Assembly: GCF_001368915.1 (NCBI RefSeq)
Contig: NZ_CSTE01000003.1
Span: 248,001 to 312,000 of the forward strand
Direction of reading: 5' to 3'
DNA: 64,000 bases
Source: Haloferax massiliensis
Lineage (GTDB): Archaea > Halobacteriota > Halobacteria > Halobacteriales > Haloferacaceae
Part shown: piece after piece, positions 9,192-17,838 of the stretch
Position numbering within the stretch: position 1 is the first letter of the stretch
Layout of the letters: each line of letters opens with the position of its first letter
Made by a program: the position numbers and the translations under genes
Notes under the pieces: model-generated
The model's input: the letters and a program-made list of their open reading frames with translations, nothing else
The model's database searches: none
Told to the model about the DNA's origin: nothing

Positions 9192-10055
9192 TCAGTCCTG
9201 TAGGCCGTCGACCTTGCGCTGGCGGTAGGCGACGAGCCCGAACGAGACGACCGCCGCGATGACGATGGGCACGAACAGGAACGCTTGGCCGTACGTTTCG
9301 ACGAACTCCGGCGTGAACGTGATGAGCCCGCCGCTGGTCTCGCTCAGCGTCTCGAACGCGAACGCGACGGGAATCAGCGCCACCCACGCGATGAGTCGCT
9401 TCAGAGACGTCCGCGTGAACATCGGACCGTCGCGGCCCTCGACGGGACTCATTCCGAGCAGCGGCTCGATTTTCCCGCGGAGTCGCGGGTAGAGGAACAG
9501 CGTCGGAATCGCCCCGAAGACGACGCCGGCGATGATAATCTGCAGCAGGGCACCGATTCCCTCGGTGGCCCACACGGTCTCGGGGAGCCACGAAATCGCT
9601 TCGAGCTCTTCGACGCCGACGTAGAACTTCCCGACGTCGATGAACCACGCCGCGGTCTCCTCCATCGCCTTCGCGAGGAAGCCCAGCGCCGCGATTTGTT
9701 TGACGTCTTTCGGGTCCGTGATGAGCGACATCACGAAGAACCACGACAGCGTGACGACGATGAGCCCCTCGACCGCCCCGAGGGCGCTGAAGTCGCCGAT
9801 GAGAATCTCTCCGAAGACGATGCCGCCGACCGGAATCGCGAGACAGGCCCAAAACGAGCGGAACAGAAGGACGACCGACATCGCAACGAACCAGAACGGT
9901 CCGATAGAGACGCCTAACCCGCCTATCGAGAACTCCGGAAGGAGTTCCGTAATCATACTCTGCAGACCGTGTAGCGACATGACGAGGATGAACGCCATCA
10001 TGTCCCGATGGTCGAAACTGAACGCACTACCCGAGTTGTTGGACGTTGTCACCAT
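9192..10055 (-). CDS. probable substrate-binding (S) component of the ECF transporter
   Basis: A protein of 287 residues with about seven hydrophobic segments and no ABC or enzyme motifs. The role is assigned by position: it lies directly before the fused EcfA and EcfT genes on the same strand. The N-terminal region SFDHRDMMAFILVMSLHGLQ and the GPFWFVAMSVVLL segment are not a vitamin-type S signature I can name, so the ligand is open. A TATA box at 10081-10088 sits about 27 bases from the ATG, so the message is probably leaderless and starts the importer operon here. Confidence 0.65.
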   Translation of the reverse strand: MVTTSNNSGSAFSFDHRDMMAFILVMSLHGLQSMITELLPEFSIGGLGVSIGPFWFVAMSVVLLFRSFWACLAIPVGGIVFGEILIGDFSALGAVEGLIVVTLSWFFVMSLITDPKDVKQIAALGFLAKAMEETAAWFIDVGKFYVGVEELEAISWLPETVWATEGIGALLQIIIAGVVFGAIPTLFLYPRLRGKIEPLLGMSPVEGRDGPMFTRTSLKRLIAWVALIPVAFAFETLSETSGGLITFTPEFVETYGQAFLFVPIVIAAVVSFGLVAYRQRKVDGLQD

Positions 10056-10078
10056 CCGGGTGGTGGTGGTTAAGCAAC

Positions 10079-10090
10079 CTGTTTAATCGT
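10079..10090 (-). promoter_or_regulatory. TATA box of the ECF importer operon
   Basis: On the minus strand the sequence reads CGATTAAACAGG, centred about 29 bases before the ATG at 10055. This is the distance expected for a leaderless archaeal transcript. An imperfect GGT/ACC-rich inverted repeat lies between the box and the start (10051-10070). Confidence 0.45.
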
Positions 10091-10242
10091 TGGTATGAGT
10101 ATAGCGTACGACTGTATATCGAACTATACTCTGCGTATCGATCGGTGGACGTACATAGAAATCGCGGTGGTATGTTCCGCTCCGGATACTACCCGGTCGC
10201 GGCGCTCGCGGACCGATTCGGACGCTACTGAGCGTGACTGCC

Positions 10243-10262
10243 GGTCTCGAAAAAACCGAGCG
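10243..10262 (-). terminator. hairpin plus T-run after the TIM-barrel gene
   Basis: On the minus strand, about 30 bases after the stop at 10291, CTCGGTTTTTTCGAG occurs: a CTCG/CGAG stem enclosing a run of six T. Archaeal transcription often ends at such T-runs, so this probably separates the ComB/TIM-barrel transcript from the ECF operon that starts at 10055. Confidence 0.45.
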
Positions 10263-10290
10263 ACGGCGACGCCGACGTCGACGCCGACCG

Positions 10291-11088
10291 TCAGGCGTCG
10301 CTCGCGCCCACGCAGCGTTCGACGTCCGCGCGGGACTTCATCTCCAAGACGTTGTACGGGGCGTCGATGTCCGCGGCGACCGACCGGAACGACGGAAGCG
10401 GTTCGTGTGCGTCTTCGGTGCCGTCGTTGTCGTGGAGGTGCGCGACCCGAATGCGGTCGCCGAACCGCTCGACGAACCGCCGGTAGTCGACGCCCGTCGC
10501 CTTCGCGTGGCCCACGTCGAGCGTCAGCTTCAGGAACTCGTCGCCGACGCCGACGTCGTCGAGGAACGCGGCGAGTCGGTCGGGAGTCGCCGTGTGCCGA
10601 CGCGTCTCCCGTTTGTCGCGCTGGTTTTCGAGGCAGACCGGAACGCCCGCCTCGGCGGCGAACTCGGCGCACTCGCGGAGCGTCTGGACCGCCTGCTCGC
10701 GGGTGTGCTCGCGGACGTGGTCGGGATAGCGGGTCCGAACCGACCCCCCGTGGACGATGACGCCGCCGGCGTCGATTGCCGCGGCGAGTTCGATTGCCTC
10801 TTTGGTCGCCGCGACCGTGGCCTCTCGAAGTCGCTCGTTGACGTTCCCGGGCGCGACATCGAGGTGTGGGCCGTGGACCGTGTACGTCACGTCGAACTCC
10901 TCGGCGACCGCCCGCAGGCGCTCGGCGTCTCGCTCGTTCGCCCGAACGTCCAGATAGCCCGCGCGGAGTTCGACGTGGTTCAGGTCGAATCCGCGGAGGA
11001 ACTCGGCGAACGAGGCGACCTCGTCGGCGTAGCGGATGTCCATCGACGCGCCGAACCGCGGTCGCTGGACGGGCGTCGCCTCAGACAT
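10291..11088 (-). CDS. sugar phosphate isomerase/epimerase-type TIM-barrel protein
   Basis: A protein of 265 residues starting MSEATPVQRPRFGASMDIRY. It carries features of the xylose-isomerase-like (AP endonuclease 2) TIM barrel: TVHGPHLDVAPGN, GGVIVHGGS, VCLENQRDK, KLTLDVGHAKATG and VAHLHDNDG. The Glu, Asp-x-Gly-His and His-x-His-Asp-Asn motifs are the usual divalent-metal ligands. The ATG at 11088 overlaps the stop of the ComB-like gene by eight bases, so both are made from one message. The exact substrate is unknown; members isomerise sugars or hydroxy-ketones. The 276-residue version would need a less likely upstream start. Confidence 0.85.
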   Translation of the reverse strand: MSEATPVQRPRFGASMDIRYADEVASFAEFLRGFDLNHVELRAGYLDVRANERDAERLRAVAEEFDVTYTVHGPHLDVAPGNVNERLREATVAATKEAIELAAAIDAGGVIVHGGSVRTRYPDHVREHTREQAVQTLRECAEFAAEAGVPVCLENQRDKRETRRHTATPDRLAAFLDDVGVGDEFLKLTLDVGHAKATGVDYRRFVERFGDRIRVAHLHDNDGTEDAHEPLPSFRSVAADIDAPYNVLEMKSRADVERCVGASDA

Positions 11089-11818
11089 CGACCCGGCTCG
11101 CGGGGACGAGGCGGTCGCCACGGAGGACGGGCACGACCGACCGGGAGTCGATTGCCGTCTCGAACTCGTGGAGGTCGCGCCGCCGAATCTCGTGTTTCTC
11201 CTCGTATCGCGGTCCCTTCGCGGTCACGAGGAGGCGCGCGTAGCGCTCGCGCTCGCGGTCGGTGAGACCGTCGCCGTGGAGGTAGTCGTCGATGAGCGCC
11301 GCGCCGAGCGTGTCGTCGGGCGTCGGCTGGCCGCTCGACCCGCTGGCGACGATGGTGACCGGCCGCCCGCGGTCGTCGAGCAGGTCCGCGACCGCCGCGG
11401 CGTTCGTGTAGCCGCCGACGAACACCTCGACGTCGGACCCGCCGCGCTCGCGGAGCGTCGAGACTGCCCGCCCGCCGTTCGTGGAGGTCATCGCGGTCGG
11501 CCGCCCGTCGAGGTCCAGTCGCTGGACGTAGCTCGGCGAGTTGAAGAAGTCGTAGCCGGGGTTCGGTTCGTAGTCGTCGGTCTTGCCGCCGCCGATGAGG
11601 CACTCGGGGTGGTCCTCCCGATACGCCGGTTCGTCGCCGCGCTCGTCGGTCACGTGAACGTACTCCGCGCCGAGCGCGAGCAGTTCCGCCACGGTCGCCG
11701 AGAAGTGAGTCACGTCCACTACCACGTAGTCGCCCGGTGTCGGCTCCGGCGGGATGTTCTCACAGCCCTCTATCAACGTCTCTGCGAACGCCGCTGTCTG
11801 TCGTCCATCTGCGGACAT
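11081..11818 (-). CDS. ComB-like 2-phosphosulfolactate phosphatase family protein
   Basis: A protein of 245 residues from the ATG at 11818 (MSADGRQTAAF); an upstream GTG at 11839 is possible. It contains YVVVDVTHFSATVAELLALG, GGGKTDDYEPNPGYDFFNSP, TSTNGGRAV and VTIVASGSSGQPTPDDTLGA, which follow the ComB fold order, including the family's 'T-T-N-G-t' and 'cAG..G..s.eD...aG' positions. ComB converts 2-phospho-3-sulfolactate to sulfolactate in coenzyme M synthesis, but haloarchaea do not make methane, so the real substrate here may differ. It is the first gene before the TIM-barrel gene and close to the ECF importer. A TATATATA element at 11866-11876 is the likely promoter. Confidence 0.75.
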   Translation of the reverse strand: MSADGRQTAAFAETLIEGCENIPPEPTPGDYVVVDVTHFSATVAELLALGAEYVHVTDERGDEPAYREDHPECLIGGGKTDDYEPNPGYDFFNSPSYVQRLDLDGRPTAMTSTNGGRAVSTLRERGGSDVEVFVGGYTNAAAVADLLDDRGRPVTIVASGSSGQPTPDDTLGAALIDDYLHGDGLTDRERERYARLLVTAKGPRYEEKHEIRRRDLHEFETAIDSRSVVPVLRGDRLVPASRVDV

Positions 11819-12503
11819 GGCCCACGGTCTCGACAACACCTACAAGTCGATTGCTAGTAGCGATATATATCGGGGCGTACTATCCGTAGTTCGCTTCGCC
11901 CGCTGGCGGGCTCTCGACTATCGCCTTCGATGGAGAAATAGTCAGAGAGAGATACTAAAATAAAACTGGAGAATTACATAGCTAACTCACCAGTTCCATC
12001 TCGAAATCAGGTGCCGAACGCGCCGTCGGTCGCGAGGAAATCGAGCCGTCTTGACCGCGTTCTCGAACCACGACTACGAGTTCGACTCGTTCGGCATATC
12101 CCCGGAAAACGGAGTAGCTCTGGCATGAGAACACGTTTTCAGGTGCGAGCGGCGTCGGCGGATTGCTCGCACTCGGGAGCACGGTTCTCTGGGACGGGTG
12201 TGACGGGTACGCTCCTTCGAACGCCTGGAGACGCCGAAAAGAGCGGTTGCGACGAATGGAACGAGCCCGACTGCGAAGTTTCGCGCCCGTCGCGGTCGCC
12301 CGGGGAGCACGCCCGAGTGGAACCGCAATCGCACAGCGGGAGTCCTCAGATTCGGTGACGGATATGATGGAATTTCTACATCAGTACTGTACGACTATTG
12401 ATTTTCGAATACGCGGTCTCGGCTCCCGGTTCAGTACCGACCGCCGCTTCGCCGAAACCGACGCCGACAGCGTCTTTGACCGCCGGTCCAACGTCGAGTC
12501 GAG
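11819..12503. other. 685-base intergenic region
   Basis: Aside from the promoter near 11870, I see no gene. Frames at 11982-12182 and 12011-12358 are short, conflict with each other and show no recognisable motif. An AT-rich part at 12365-12410 (GAATTTCTACATC...GATTTTCG) is more than 90 bases before the DoxX-like gene and may hold its promoter. Confidence 0.35.
11864..11878 (-). promoter_or_regulatory. TATA box for the ComB-like/TIM-barrel unit
   Basis: The palindromic GATATATATC lies about 50 bases upstream of the ATG at 11818 (and about 30 before the alternative GTG at 11839). A start site near 11842 gives a leader of about 25 bases for the ATG. Confidence 0.45.
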
Positions 12504-12944
12504 ATGGCCTTCGCCGCCGAACGACTCACTCGACTCAAGACGCCGCTCCGGTACGCGATGGGTGCGCTCTACGTCCTCGCCGGCGTGATGCACTTCGTCG
12601 TACCCGACGCGTACGCGCAGGTCGTCCCGCCGGTCTTCCCGGCGGCGCTCGCGCTCGTCTACGTCTCGGGCGTCGCCGAAATCGCTCTCGGCGTCGGCGT
12701 CGTCTTCCGCCGCACCCAACGCATCGCCGCGTGGGGGCTCATCGCGCTGCTGGTCGCGGTCTTCCCCGCGAACGTCTACATGGCGACGAGCGATATCGCC
12801 CTCGAAGGCGTTCCGTCGGCGCTTCGGGAGCCCTCCGACGCCGCCCTGTGGCTCCGACTGCCGCTTCAGGGCGTGCTCGTCGCGTGGGCGTGGTGGTACA
12901 CGCGACCGGAGTCCGACGGCGTCGACCCGTCTCCGAGCCGGTGA
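12504..12944 (+). CDS. DoxX-family membrane protein
   Basis: A protein of 146 residues, usual for DoxX, with four hydrophobic helices. It shows GALYVLAGVMHFVVPDAYAQ near the N-terminus and VAEIALGVGVVF in the middle, matching the 'aGv-HF--P--y--ivPp--p' pattern of DoxX/YphA-type proteins. Relatives are subunits of quinone-linked redox enzymes or stand alone in oxidative-stress settings. No redox partner is next to it. It lies 96 bases before the deoxyhypusine synthase gene on the same strand. Confidence 0.82.
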   Translation: MAFAAERLTRLKTPLRYAMGALYVLAGVMHFVVPDAYAQVVPPVFPAALALVYVSGVAEIALGVGVVFRRTQRIAAWGLIALLVAVFPANVYMATSDIALEGVPSALREPSDAALWLRLPLQGVLVAWAWWYTRPESDGVDPSPSR

Positions 12945-13040
12945 CCGTCACCGAGTGAATCGGTGTCGAGCCCCACGCTGTCCGGCTGTTTTCGGGACCG
13001 AACGGAACTGATTCAAGCGCGCCGGTGCGAGCCGTACCCG

Positions 13041-14015
13041 ATGACCGAAGACGACACTCACGACCACGTCGTCCCCGGAAGCGACGAGGCCATCAATTCG
13101 GCCGACGTTCGGGGCTACGACTTCGACGGCCCGTTCGACTTCGACGAGTTCCTCGACGCGTACGCGACGACCGGCTTTCAGGCGACGCAGCTCGCCGAGG
13201 CCATCGACATCGCCGAGGAGATGCAGGAGGCGGACGCGACCGTCTATCTGACGTTCACCTCGAACATCGTCTCGTCGGGCCTGCGCGAGGCCGTCGCCTA
13301 CCTCGTCCGCGAGGGGTTCGTCGACGTGCTCATCACCACCTCCGGCTCGCTGACCGAGGACGTCATCAAGACCGCCAAGCCGTTCAAGATGGGCTCGTGG
13401 GACGCCGACGAAGGCGCGCTCCGCGAGCGCGGCATCAACCGCCTCGGGAATATCTACGTCCCCTCCGACCGGTACGTCTGGCTCGAAGAGTACCTCTACG
13501 ACTTCTTCGAGGACTTCTTCGCGGAGGAGAAGGTGCGGACGCCGACGGCGTTCGCCCGCGAGCTGGGCGAGACGCTCGACGACGAACATTCGGTGTTGAA
13601 GCAGGCGGCCGACAACGACGTGCCGGTCTACTGCCCGGCGCTCACCGACGCCGAGGTGGGTAACTTCCTCTACTACTACCGACAGGGCTACGACAAGGAC
13701 GTCGGCATCGAGATTCTCGACGACTACGACTCGCTCATCCAAAACGGCCTCCTCGCGGACGAAACCGGTCTTATCGCCGTCGGCGGCGGCGTCCCCAAAC
13801 ACCACGCAATCATGACGAACCTCTTCCGCGGCGGCGCGGACTACGTCGTCTACATCTCGACGGGGATGGAGGGCGACGGCTCGCTGTCCGGCGCGCCCCC
13901 GAACGAAGCCGTGTCGTGGGGGAAAATCAAGGACCACGACACGAACTACACGCAGATCGAAGCCGAGGCGACGCTCGTCTTCCCGCTCCTCGTTGCGGGC
14001 GCGTTCAAGAGCTAG
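13041..14015 (+). CDS. dys: deoxyhypusine synthase
   Basis: A protein of 324 residues starting MTEDDTHDHVVPGSDEAI. It has the NAD-binding and catalytic landmarks of the family: FTSNIVSSGLREAVAYL (about 72-88), TTSGSLTEDVIKT and the active-site VGGGVPKHH with Lys253. The enzyme builds the deoxyhypusine side chain on translation factor aIF5A. In haloarchaea the aminobutyl donor is thought to be agmatine, not spermidine. The ATG at 13041 is chosen because the upstream part of the frame is basic and unlike the protein. It is monocistronic. Confidence 0.95.
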   Translation: MTEDDTHDHVVPGSDEAINSADVRGYDFDGPFDFDEFLDAYATTGFQATQLAEAIDIAEEMQEADATVYLTFTSNIVSSGLREAVAYLVREGFVDVLITTSGSLTEDVIKTAKPFKMGSWDADEGALRERGINRLGNIYVPSDRYVWLEEYLYDFFEDFFAEEKVRTPTAFARELGETLDDEHSVLKQAADNDVPVYCPALTDAEVGNFLYYYRQGYDKDVGIEILDDYDSLIQNGLLADETGLIAVGGGVPKHHAIMTNLFRGGADYVVYISTGMEGDGSLSGAPPNEAVSWGKIKDHDTNYTQIEAEATLVFPLLVAGAFKS

Positions 14016-14131
14016 CGCGCCGCCGCGCCCTATTGTCCCCTTTGTAGCGGTATGTGGGTGTCCCAACCGTCGAAACGGCTACGTTAGGCTCATAGCAATC
14101 CCCTTTAGGGGTCGGTCGTGTTGCCCGAGTG

Positions 14132-15280
14132 ATGGTATCAACGAGGCGAAGTTTCATCGGGGGTTCTGCCGCTGCGGTGGCGGGTCTCGCCGGCTGTCTG
14201 ACGACGAGCAGTTCCGAGAGTGACGCCGACGCGACGGGTTCCGGTGGCGGCGACGCGGAGACGTACGAGGTCGGGTATCAGGACTTCCAGACGAACATCG
14301 AGGCCACCGCGTTCCCCGATATGCTGTACTTCTACTGCGTGCAGTCCGGGTGGATGAACTGGCCGTCGCTGATGCAGTCGTTCGAGGATTCCTACGGCGT
14401 GGCCGTCCACGACGACGACCGCTCGTCGGGCGAGGCGCTCCAGCACATGCGCTCGCACTCGAACAACATGACGCACTCCGGGTACAACGGCGGCTACACC
14501 TACGGCATCGTCGCCCGGAACGAGGGCTTCACGCAGGCGTACAAGCCACAGGGGTGGGACAAGGTTCCTGACTCGCTCAAGACCGACGACGGCCACGTCA
14601 CGGCGACCCGCCGGGTGACGACGGCCGTGACCTACCGGAAGGACATCTACGAGGAACGCGGCCTCGACGAGCCGACCACGTGGGAGGACCTGCTCCAGCC
14701 CGAAATCATGCAGGACCTCGCGCTCCAGACCCCGCAGGCGGCGGTCGGGCTCGCGGCGGCGCTGTCGGTCAACAACGCCCGCGGCGGCAGCATGGACGAC
14801 CTCCAGCCCGTCATCGACTACTACGAGCGGATTCAGGAGGGCGGCGCTGAGTTCACCGACAACTTCCTCGCGCAGTTCTCCCGCGGCGAGTACGCGACGT
14901 TCATCCGGTACGACTACTCCGGGCTCGACCTCAAGTACAACAACGACGAGGTCGCAGAAGAGAACGTCGGCGTCGCGCTCTTGGGCGGCGAGAACGGCGA
15001 TAAGGGCGCGCTCAACATGCCGTACGGCTACGCGCTCTTGGAGGGCGCGCCGAACCCGGCGGCGGGGAAGCTGTTCATGGACTACGTCCTCTCGCTGGAG
15101 GGCCAACAGCAGTTCCTCGACGCCTACGTCAGGCCGATTCGCTCCTCGGAGCTGGAGCTTCCCGACGAGTTCATCGACCCGAGCGAGTACGACCGGACCG
15201 AATTTCAAGTCGACTACGGTCAGTTGGTCGAGAAACAGGAGGGCATCATCCGAGAGATAACGCGCGGCGCGAACATCTGA
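14132..15280 (+). CDS. ABC transporter substrate-binding lipoprotein (spermidine/iron/thiamine-type)
   Basis: A protein of 382 residues. RRSFIGG at residues 5-11 is a twin-arginine signal and LAGC at 19-22 a lipobox, so it is exported folded and anchored by Cys22. The body resembles class of family-1/PotD-AfuA-like binding proteins: a Ser/Gly/Asp-rich linker, TYGIVARNEG, TTAVTYRKDIYEERGL with PTTWEDLLQP, and PYGYALLEGAPNP near the C-terminus. It is the first gene of a binding protein-permease-permease-ATPase cassette. The ligand is unknown. The ATG at 14132 directly precedes the Tat motif; a GTG one codon upstream is less likely. Confidence 0.88.
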   Translation: MVSTRRSFIGGSAAAVAGLAGCLTTSSSESDADATGSGGGDAETYEVGYQDFQTNIEATAFPDMLYFYCVQSGWMNWPSLMQSFEDSYGVAVHDDDRSSGEALQHMRSHSNNMTHSGYNGGYTYGIVARNEGFTQAYKPQGWDKVPDSLKTDDGHVTATRRVTTAVTYRKDIYEERGLDEPTTWEDLLQPEIMQDLALQTPQAAVGLAAALSVNNARGGSMDDLQPVIDYYERIQEGGAEFTDNFLAQFSRGEYATFIRYDYSGLDLKYNNDEVAEENVGVALLGGENGDKGALNMPYGYALLEGAPNPAAGKLFMDYVLSLEGQQQFLDAYVRPIRSSELELPDEFIDPSEYDRTEFQVDYGQLVEKQEGIIREITRGANI

Positions 15281-15282
15281 GG

Positions 15283-16220
15283 ATGTCCGACCGACACGCC
15301 GGGAACAGTCCGCTCTCGACGCTCCGGGCGCTCGCGGCGCGGGTGGTCGGCGCGTCGAGAGCGTCGCGAACCCCGTCACCGAACGAGAGCGCGAGTACCG
15401 CCGCATCGTCGCGCTGTGCGCGCCGTTTTCGGTGCTGTTGCTCGTCGCGGGGCTGTACCCCCTCTCGGAAGTCGTTCGCATCAGCGTCTCGACGGCCCAG
15501 TACCGGTCGGTCGGGTTCTCGCTCGACGCCTACGCGACGCTGTTCGGCGACCCCTACTACCGCCGGGTGGCGTTCAACTCCCTGTGGCTGACCACGGGAA
15601 CGACGCTCGTCTCGGTCGGGCTCGCCGTCCCCATCGCGCACGCCCTCGAAAAGTACGACCTGCCCGGCGAGGACCTCCTCGTCACGCTCGTCTCGTTTCC
15701 CATCAGCCTCCCCGGCATCGTCGCCGCGTTCATGATTCTGGTGCTGTTCGGGAACAACGGCGTCGTCACGGCGCTCGCGGCCGCCCTCACCGGGAGTCGG
15801 CCCACCGACCTCGCCTTTGCGGTCAGCGTCCCGGGGCTGTTCGTCGCCTTCGTGTACTCGATGGTGCCGCGCGCGACGCTCATCCTCCGCGGGACGTACG
15901 CCGAGGTCGACTCGGCCGCCGAGGAGGCCGCGCAAGCCCTCGGCGCGACGCCGTTCGAGACGTTCCGGTACGTCACCCTCCCGCAGATTCGACCGGGCAT
16001 CACCGGGGCGCTGATTCTCACGTTCCGGACGGGACTGGCGATTTTCGGGACGCTCGTCGTCATCCAGACGCTCGTCGTCTGGACGCTCCAACTCTCGCGG
16101 GAACTCGGCGTCGGCTACGACGTGCAGGTCGCCGGCGCGATGGCGACCGTCTACTTCGCGTTCACGTTCCTGTTCACCGTCCTCGGGCTTCGGTACACCA
16201 GCGCGGAGGTCGGGATATGA
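15283..16220 (+). pseudogene. ABC transporter permease (first of pair), apparent frameshift near the N-terminus
   Basis: The ATG at 15283 starts MSDRHAGNSPLSTLRALAARVVG, but after about 15350 the sensible reading (RVESVANPVTEREREYRRIV, then the first membrane helix VLLLVAGLYPLSEVVRI) is in the next frame and continues to the TGA at 16220. One missing C in GGCCGCGTCGAG-type DNA would join the two. The remainder is a normal inner-membrane permease with six helices and the EAA loop EEAAQALGATPFETFRYVTLPQIRPG. A GTG at 15432 could give a shorter product lacking the cytoplasmic head. It is followed with ATGA overlap by the second permease. Confidence 0.8.
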
Positions 16221-17098
16221 CGCCGTCCCTCTCGCGTCGGTTCGGACGGTCGGCCGTGACGCTGGCCCTGTTTTCGACGGTCGCGTTCCTCATCGCGCCC
16301 ATCGTACTCACGATCGTCGCCTCGTTCGCCGCGAGTTGGACCGGCGTCCTCCCTTCCGGGTTCGTCACCTTCGAGAACTGGCGGGCGGTGCTGGGGCTCG
16401 CGGATACGATTGGCTCACAGCGCAGTATGGGATGGGACCCCCTGTTCAGCCTCCCGCTCGGCGGCGAGACGCTTTCGGTGTTGGTCCCGGCGGAGCTGGC
16501 GTTCAGCATCGGATTGGCGCTCGGCGGCGTTCTCATCAACCTCGTCGTCGGCGTGCCCATCGCGTACGCAGTCTCTCGCTACGAGTTCCCGGGGAAAGAG
16601 TGGGTCAACGCCGTCTCGGTGCTCCCGCTCGTTCCGGGCGTCATCTTGGGCGTCGCGTTCCTCCGGGCCTACCCGGACCTCTCGGCGACGAGCTTCGGGC
16701 TCATCGTCGGTTACTCGCTTTTGAAAGCGCCGTTCATGGTGATGGCCGCCCAAAGCGAGTTCGAGTCGATGCCGCTGCGACAACTGGAGGAATCGGCCCG
16801 CTCGCTGGGGGCGTCGTGGCCGCGGACGTTCCTGACGGTCATCGTGCCGAACGCCCGCTCGGGCATCGTCTCGGGAGCCATCATCTGTTGGGCGCTCGCG
16901 GCCGCGGAGTTCAACTTCTCGTACATCGTCTGGGCGAAAGGCACCCAGCCGCTGGCGCTCTTCTTGCAGCGACACATCTCGAACAGTTCGTTCACCAAGG
17001 CGGCGGCCGCCGTGTCGATGTTCTTTTTCATCATCGTCGCGGTCACCCTCTTCCTACAGCGGGTCGGTCGCCGCGGATTCGACACCAGAGGTAGCTAA
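16217..17098 (+). CDS. ABC transporter permease (second of pair)
   Basis: A protein of 293 residues starting MTPSLSRRFGRSAVTLALF. It has six predicted helices and an extended first periplasmic part (about 40-75, WENWRAVLG-type). The EAA loop RQLEESARSLGASWPRTFLTVIVPNARSG contacts the ATPase. Similarity is to PotC/ThiP-half permeases. The ATG overlaps the upstream TGA (ATGA), and the TAA overlaps the ATPase ATG (TAATG), so translation is coupled on both sides. The frame is open much further upstream, but that part is antisense-like noise. Confidence 0.9.
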   Translation: MTPSLSRRFGRSAVTLALFSTVAFLIAPIVLTIVASFAASWTGVLPSGFVTFENWRAVLGLADTIGSQRSMGWDPLFSLPLGGETLSVLVPAELAFSIGLALGGVLINLVVGVPIAYAVSRYEFPGKEWVNAVSVLPLVPGVILGVAFLRAYPDLSATSFGLIVGYSLLKAPFMVMAAQSEFESMPLRQLEESARSLGASWPRTFLTVIVPNARSGIVSGAIICWALAAAEFNFSYIVWAKGTQPLALFLQRHISNSSFTKAAAAVSMFFFIIVAVTLFLQRVGRRGFDTRGS

Positions 17099-17838
17099 TG
17101 GCAGACGTGACACTAGACGCGGTCCGAAAGGACTACCACGACACGACGGCGCTGAACGGCGTTTCACTGACTGTCTCGGACGGCGAGATTCTGGGCGTGC
17201 TCGGCCCCTCGGGGTGCGGGAAGACGACGACGCTTCGAACCGTCGCCGGCTTCGAGACGCCGACCGACGGCGCGGTCAGGTTCGACGGCGAGGACGTGAC
17301 GAACGTCCCCCCGGAGAACCGAAACGTCGGATTGGTCTTCCAGGAGTACGCCCTGTTCGACAACATGACGGTCGCCGAGAACGTCGCGTTCGGGCTGAAG
17401 ATGCGGGGCGTCGGGAAGCGCGAGCGACGGAACCGAGCCGAGGAGCTGCTCGAAATGCTCGACATCGGCGAGATGGGCGACCGCGACCCGACGACGCTCT
17501 CCGGCGGCCAACAACAGCGCGTCGGGCTGGCTCGCGCGCTCGCCATCGAGCCGAACGTCCTTCTCTTGGACGAGCCGATGACGGGGCTCGACGCCCAACT
17601 GAAGGCGCGCCTGCGGACCGAAATCGGCGCGCTCCTCGCCGAGTTGGACGTCACCGGCCTCTACGTCACCCACGACCAGGAGGAGGCGATGGTGATGTGC
17701 GACCGCGTCGCGGTGCTGAACGAGGGTCGCGTCGAACAGGTCGGCACGCCCCGAGAGATCTACGAATCGCCGGCGAACGAGTTCGTCTCGGAGTTCGTCG
17801 CGCTCGACGCGCCCGACCTCCCGTTCGTCAGCTGGTGA
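17098..17838 (+). CDS. ABC transporter ATP-binding protein
   Basis: A protein of 246 residues with Walker A GPSGCGKTT (about 38-46), Q-loop GLVFQEYALFDNMTVAENV, signature LSGGQQQRVGLARALA, Walker B VLLLDEPMTGLD and the H-loop YVTHDQEEAM. These are hallmarks of the PotA/FbpC/ThiQ class, but the chain ends after REIYESPANEFVSEFVA and lacks the C-terminal TOBE domains that such ATPases often carry, giving a short form. It is the last gene of the importer beginning at 14132. Its 3' end overlaps the convergent neighbour by 79 bases. Confidence 0.93.
   Translation: MADVTLDAVRKDYHDTTALNGVSLTVSDGEILGVLGPSGCGKTTTLRTVAGFETPTDGAVRFDGEDVTNVPPENRNVGLVFQEYALFDNMTVAENVAFGLKMRGVGKRERRNRAEELLEMLDIGEMGDRDPTTLSGGQQQRVGLARALAIEPNVLLLDEPMTGLDAQLKARLRTEIGALLAELDVTGLYVTHDQEEAMVMCDRVAVLNEGRVEQVGTPREIYESPANEFVSEFVALDAPDLPFVSW

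Noticed and set aside
15416-17098. Single long frame that would place the second permease start at 15416
   Set aside because: The first 267 codons are the Arg-rich shadow of the first permease; ATGA coupling and a normal N-terminus support 16217.
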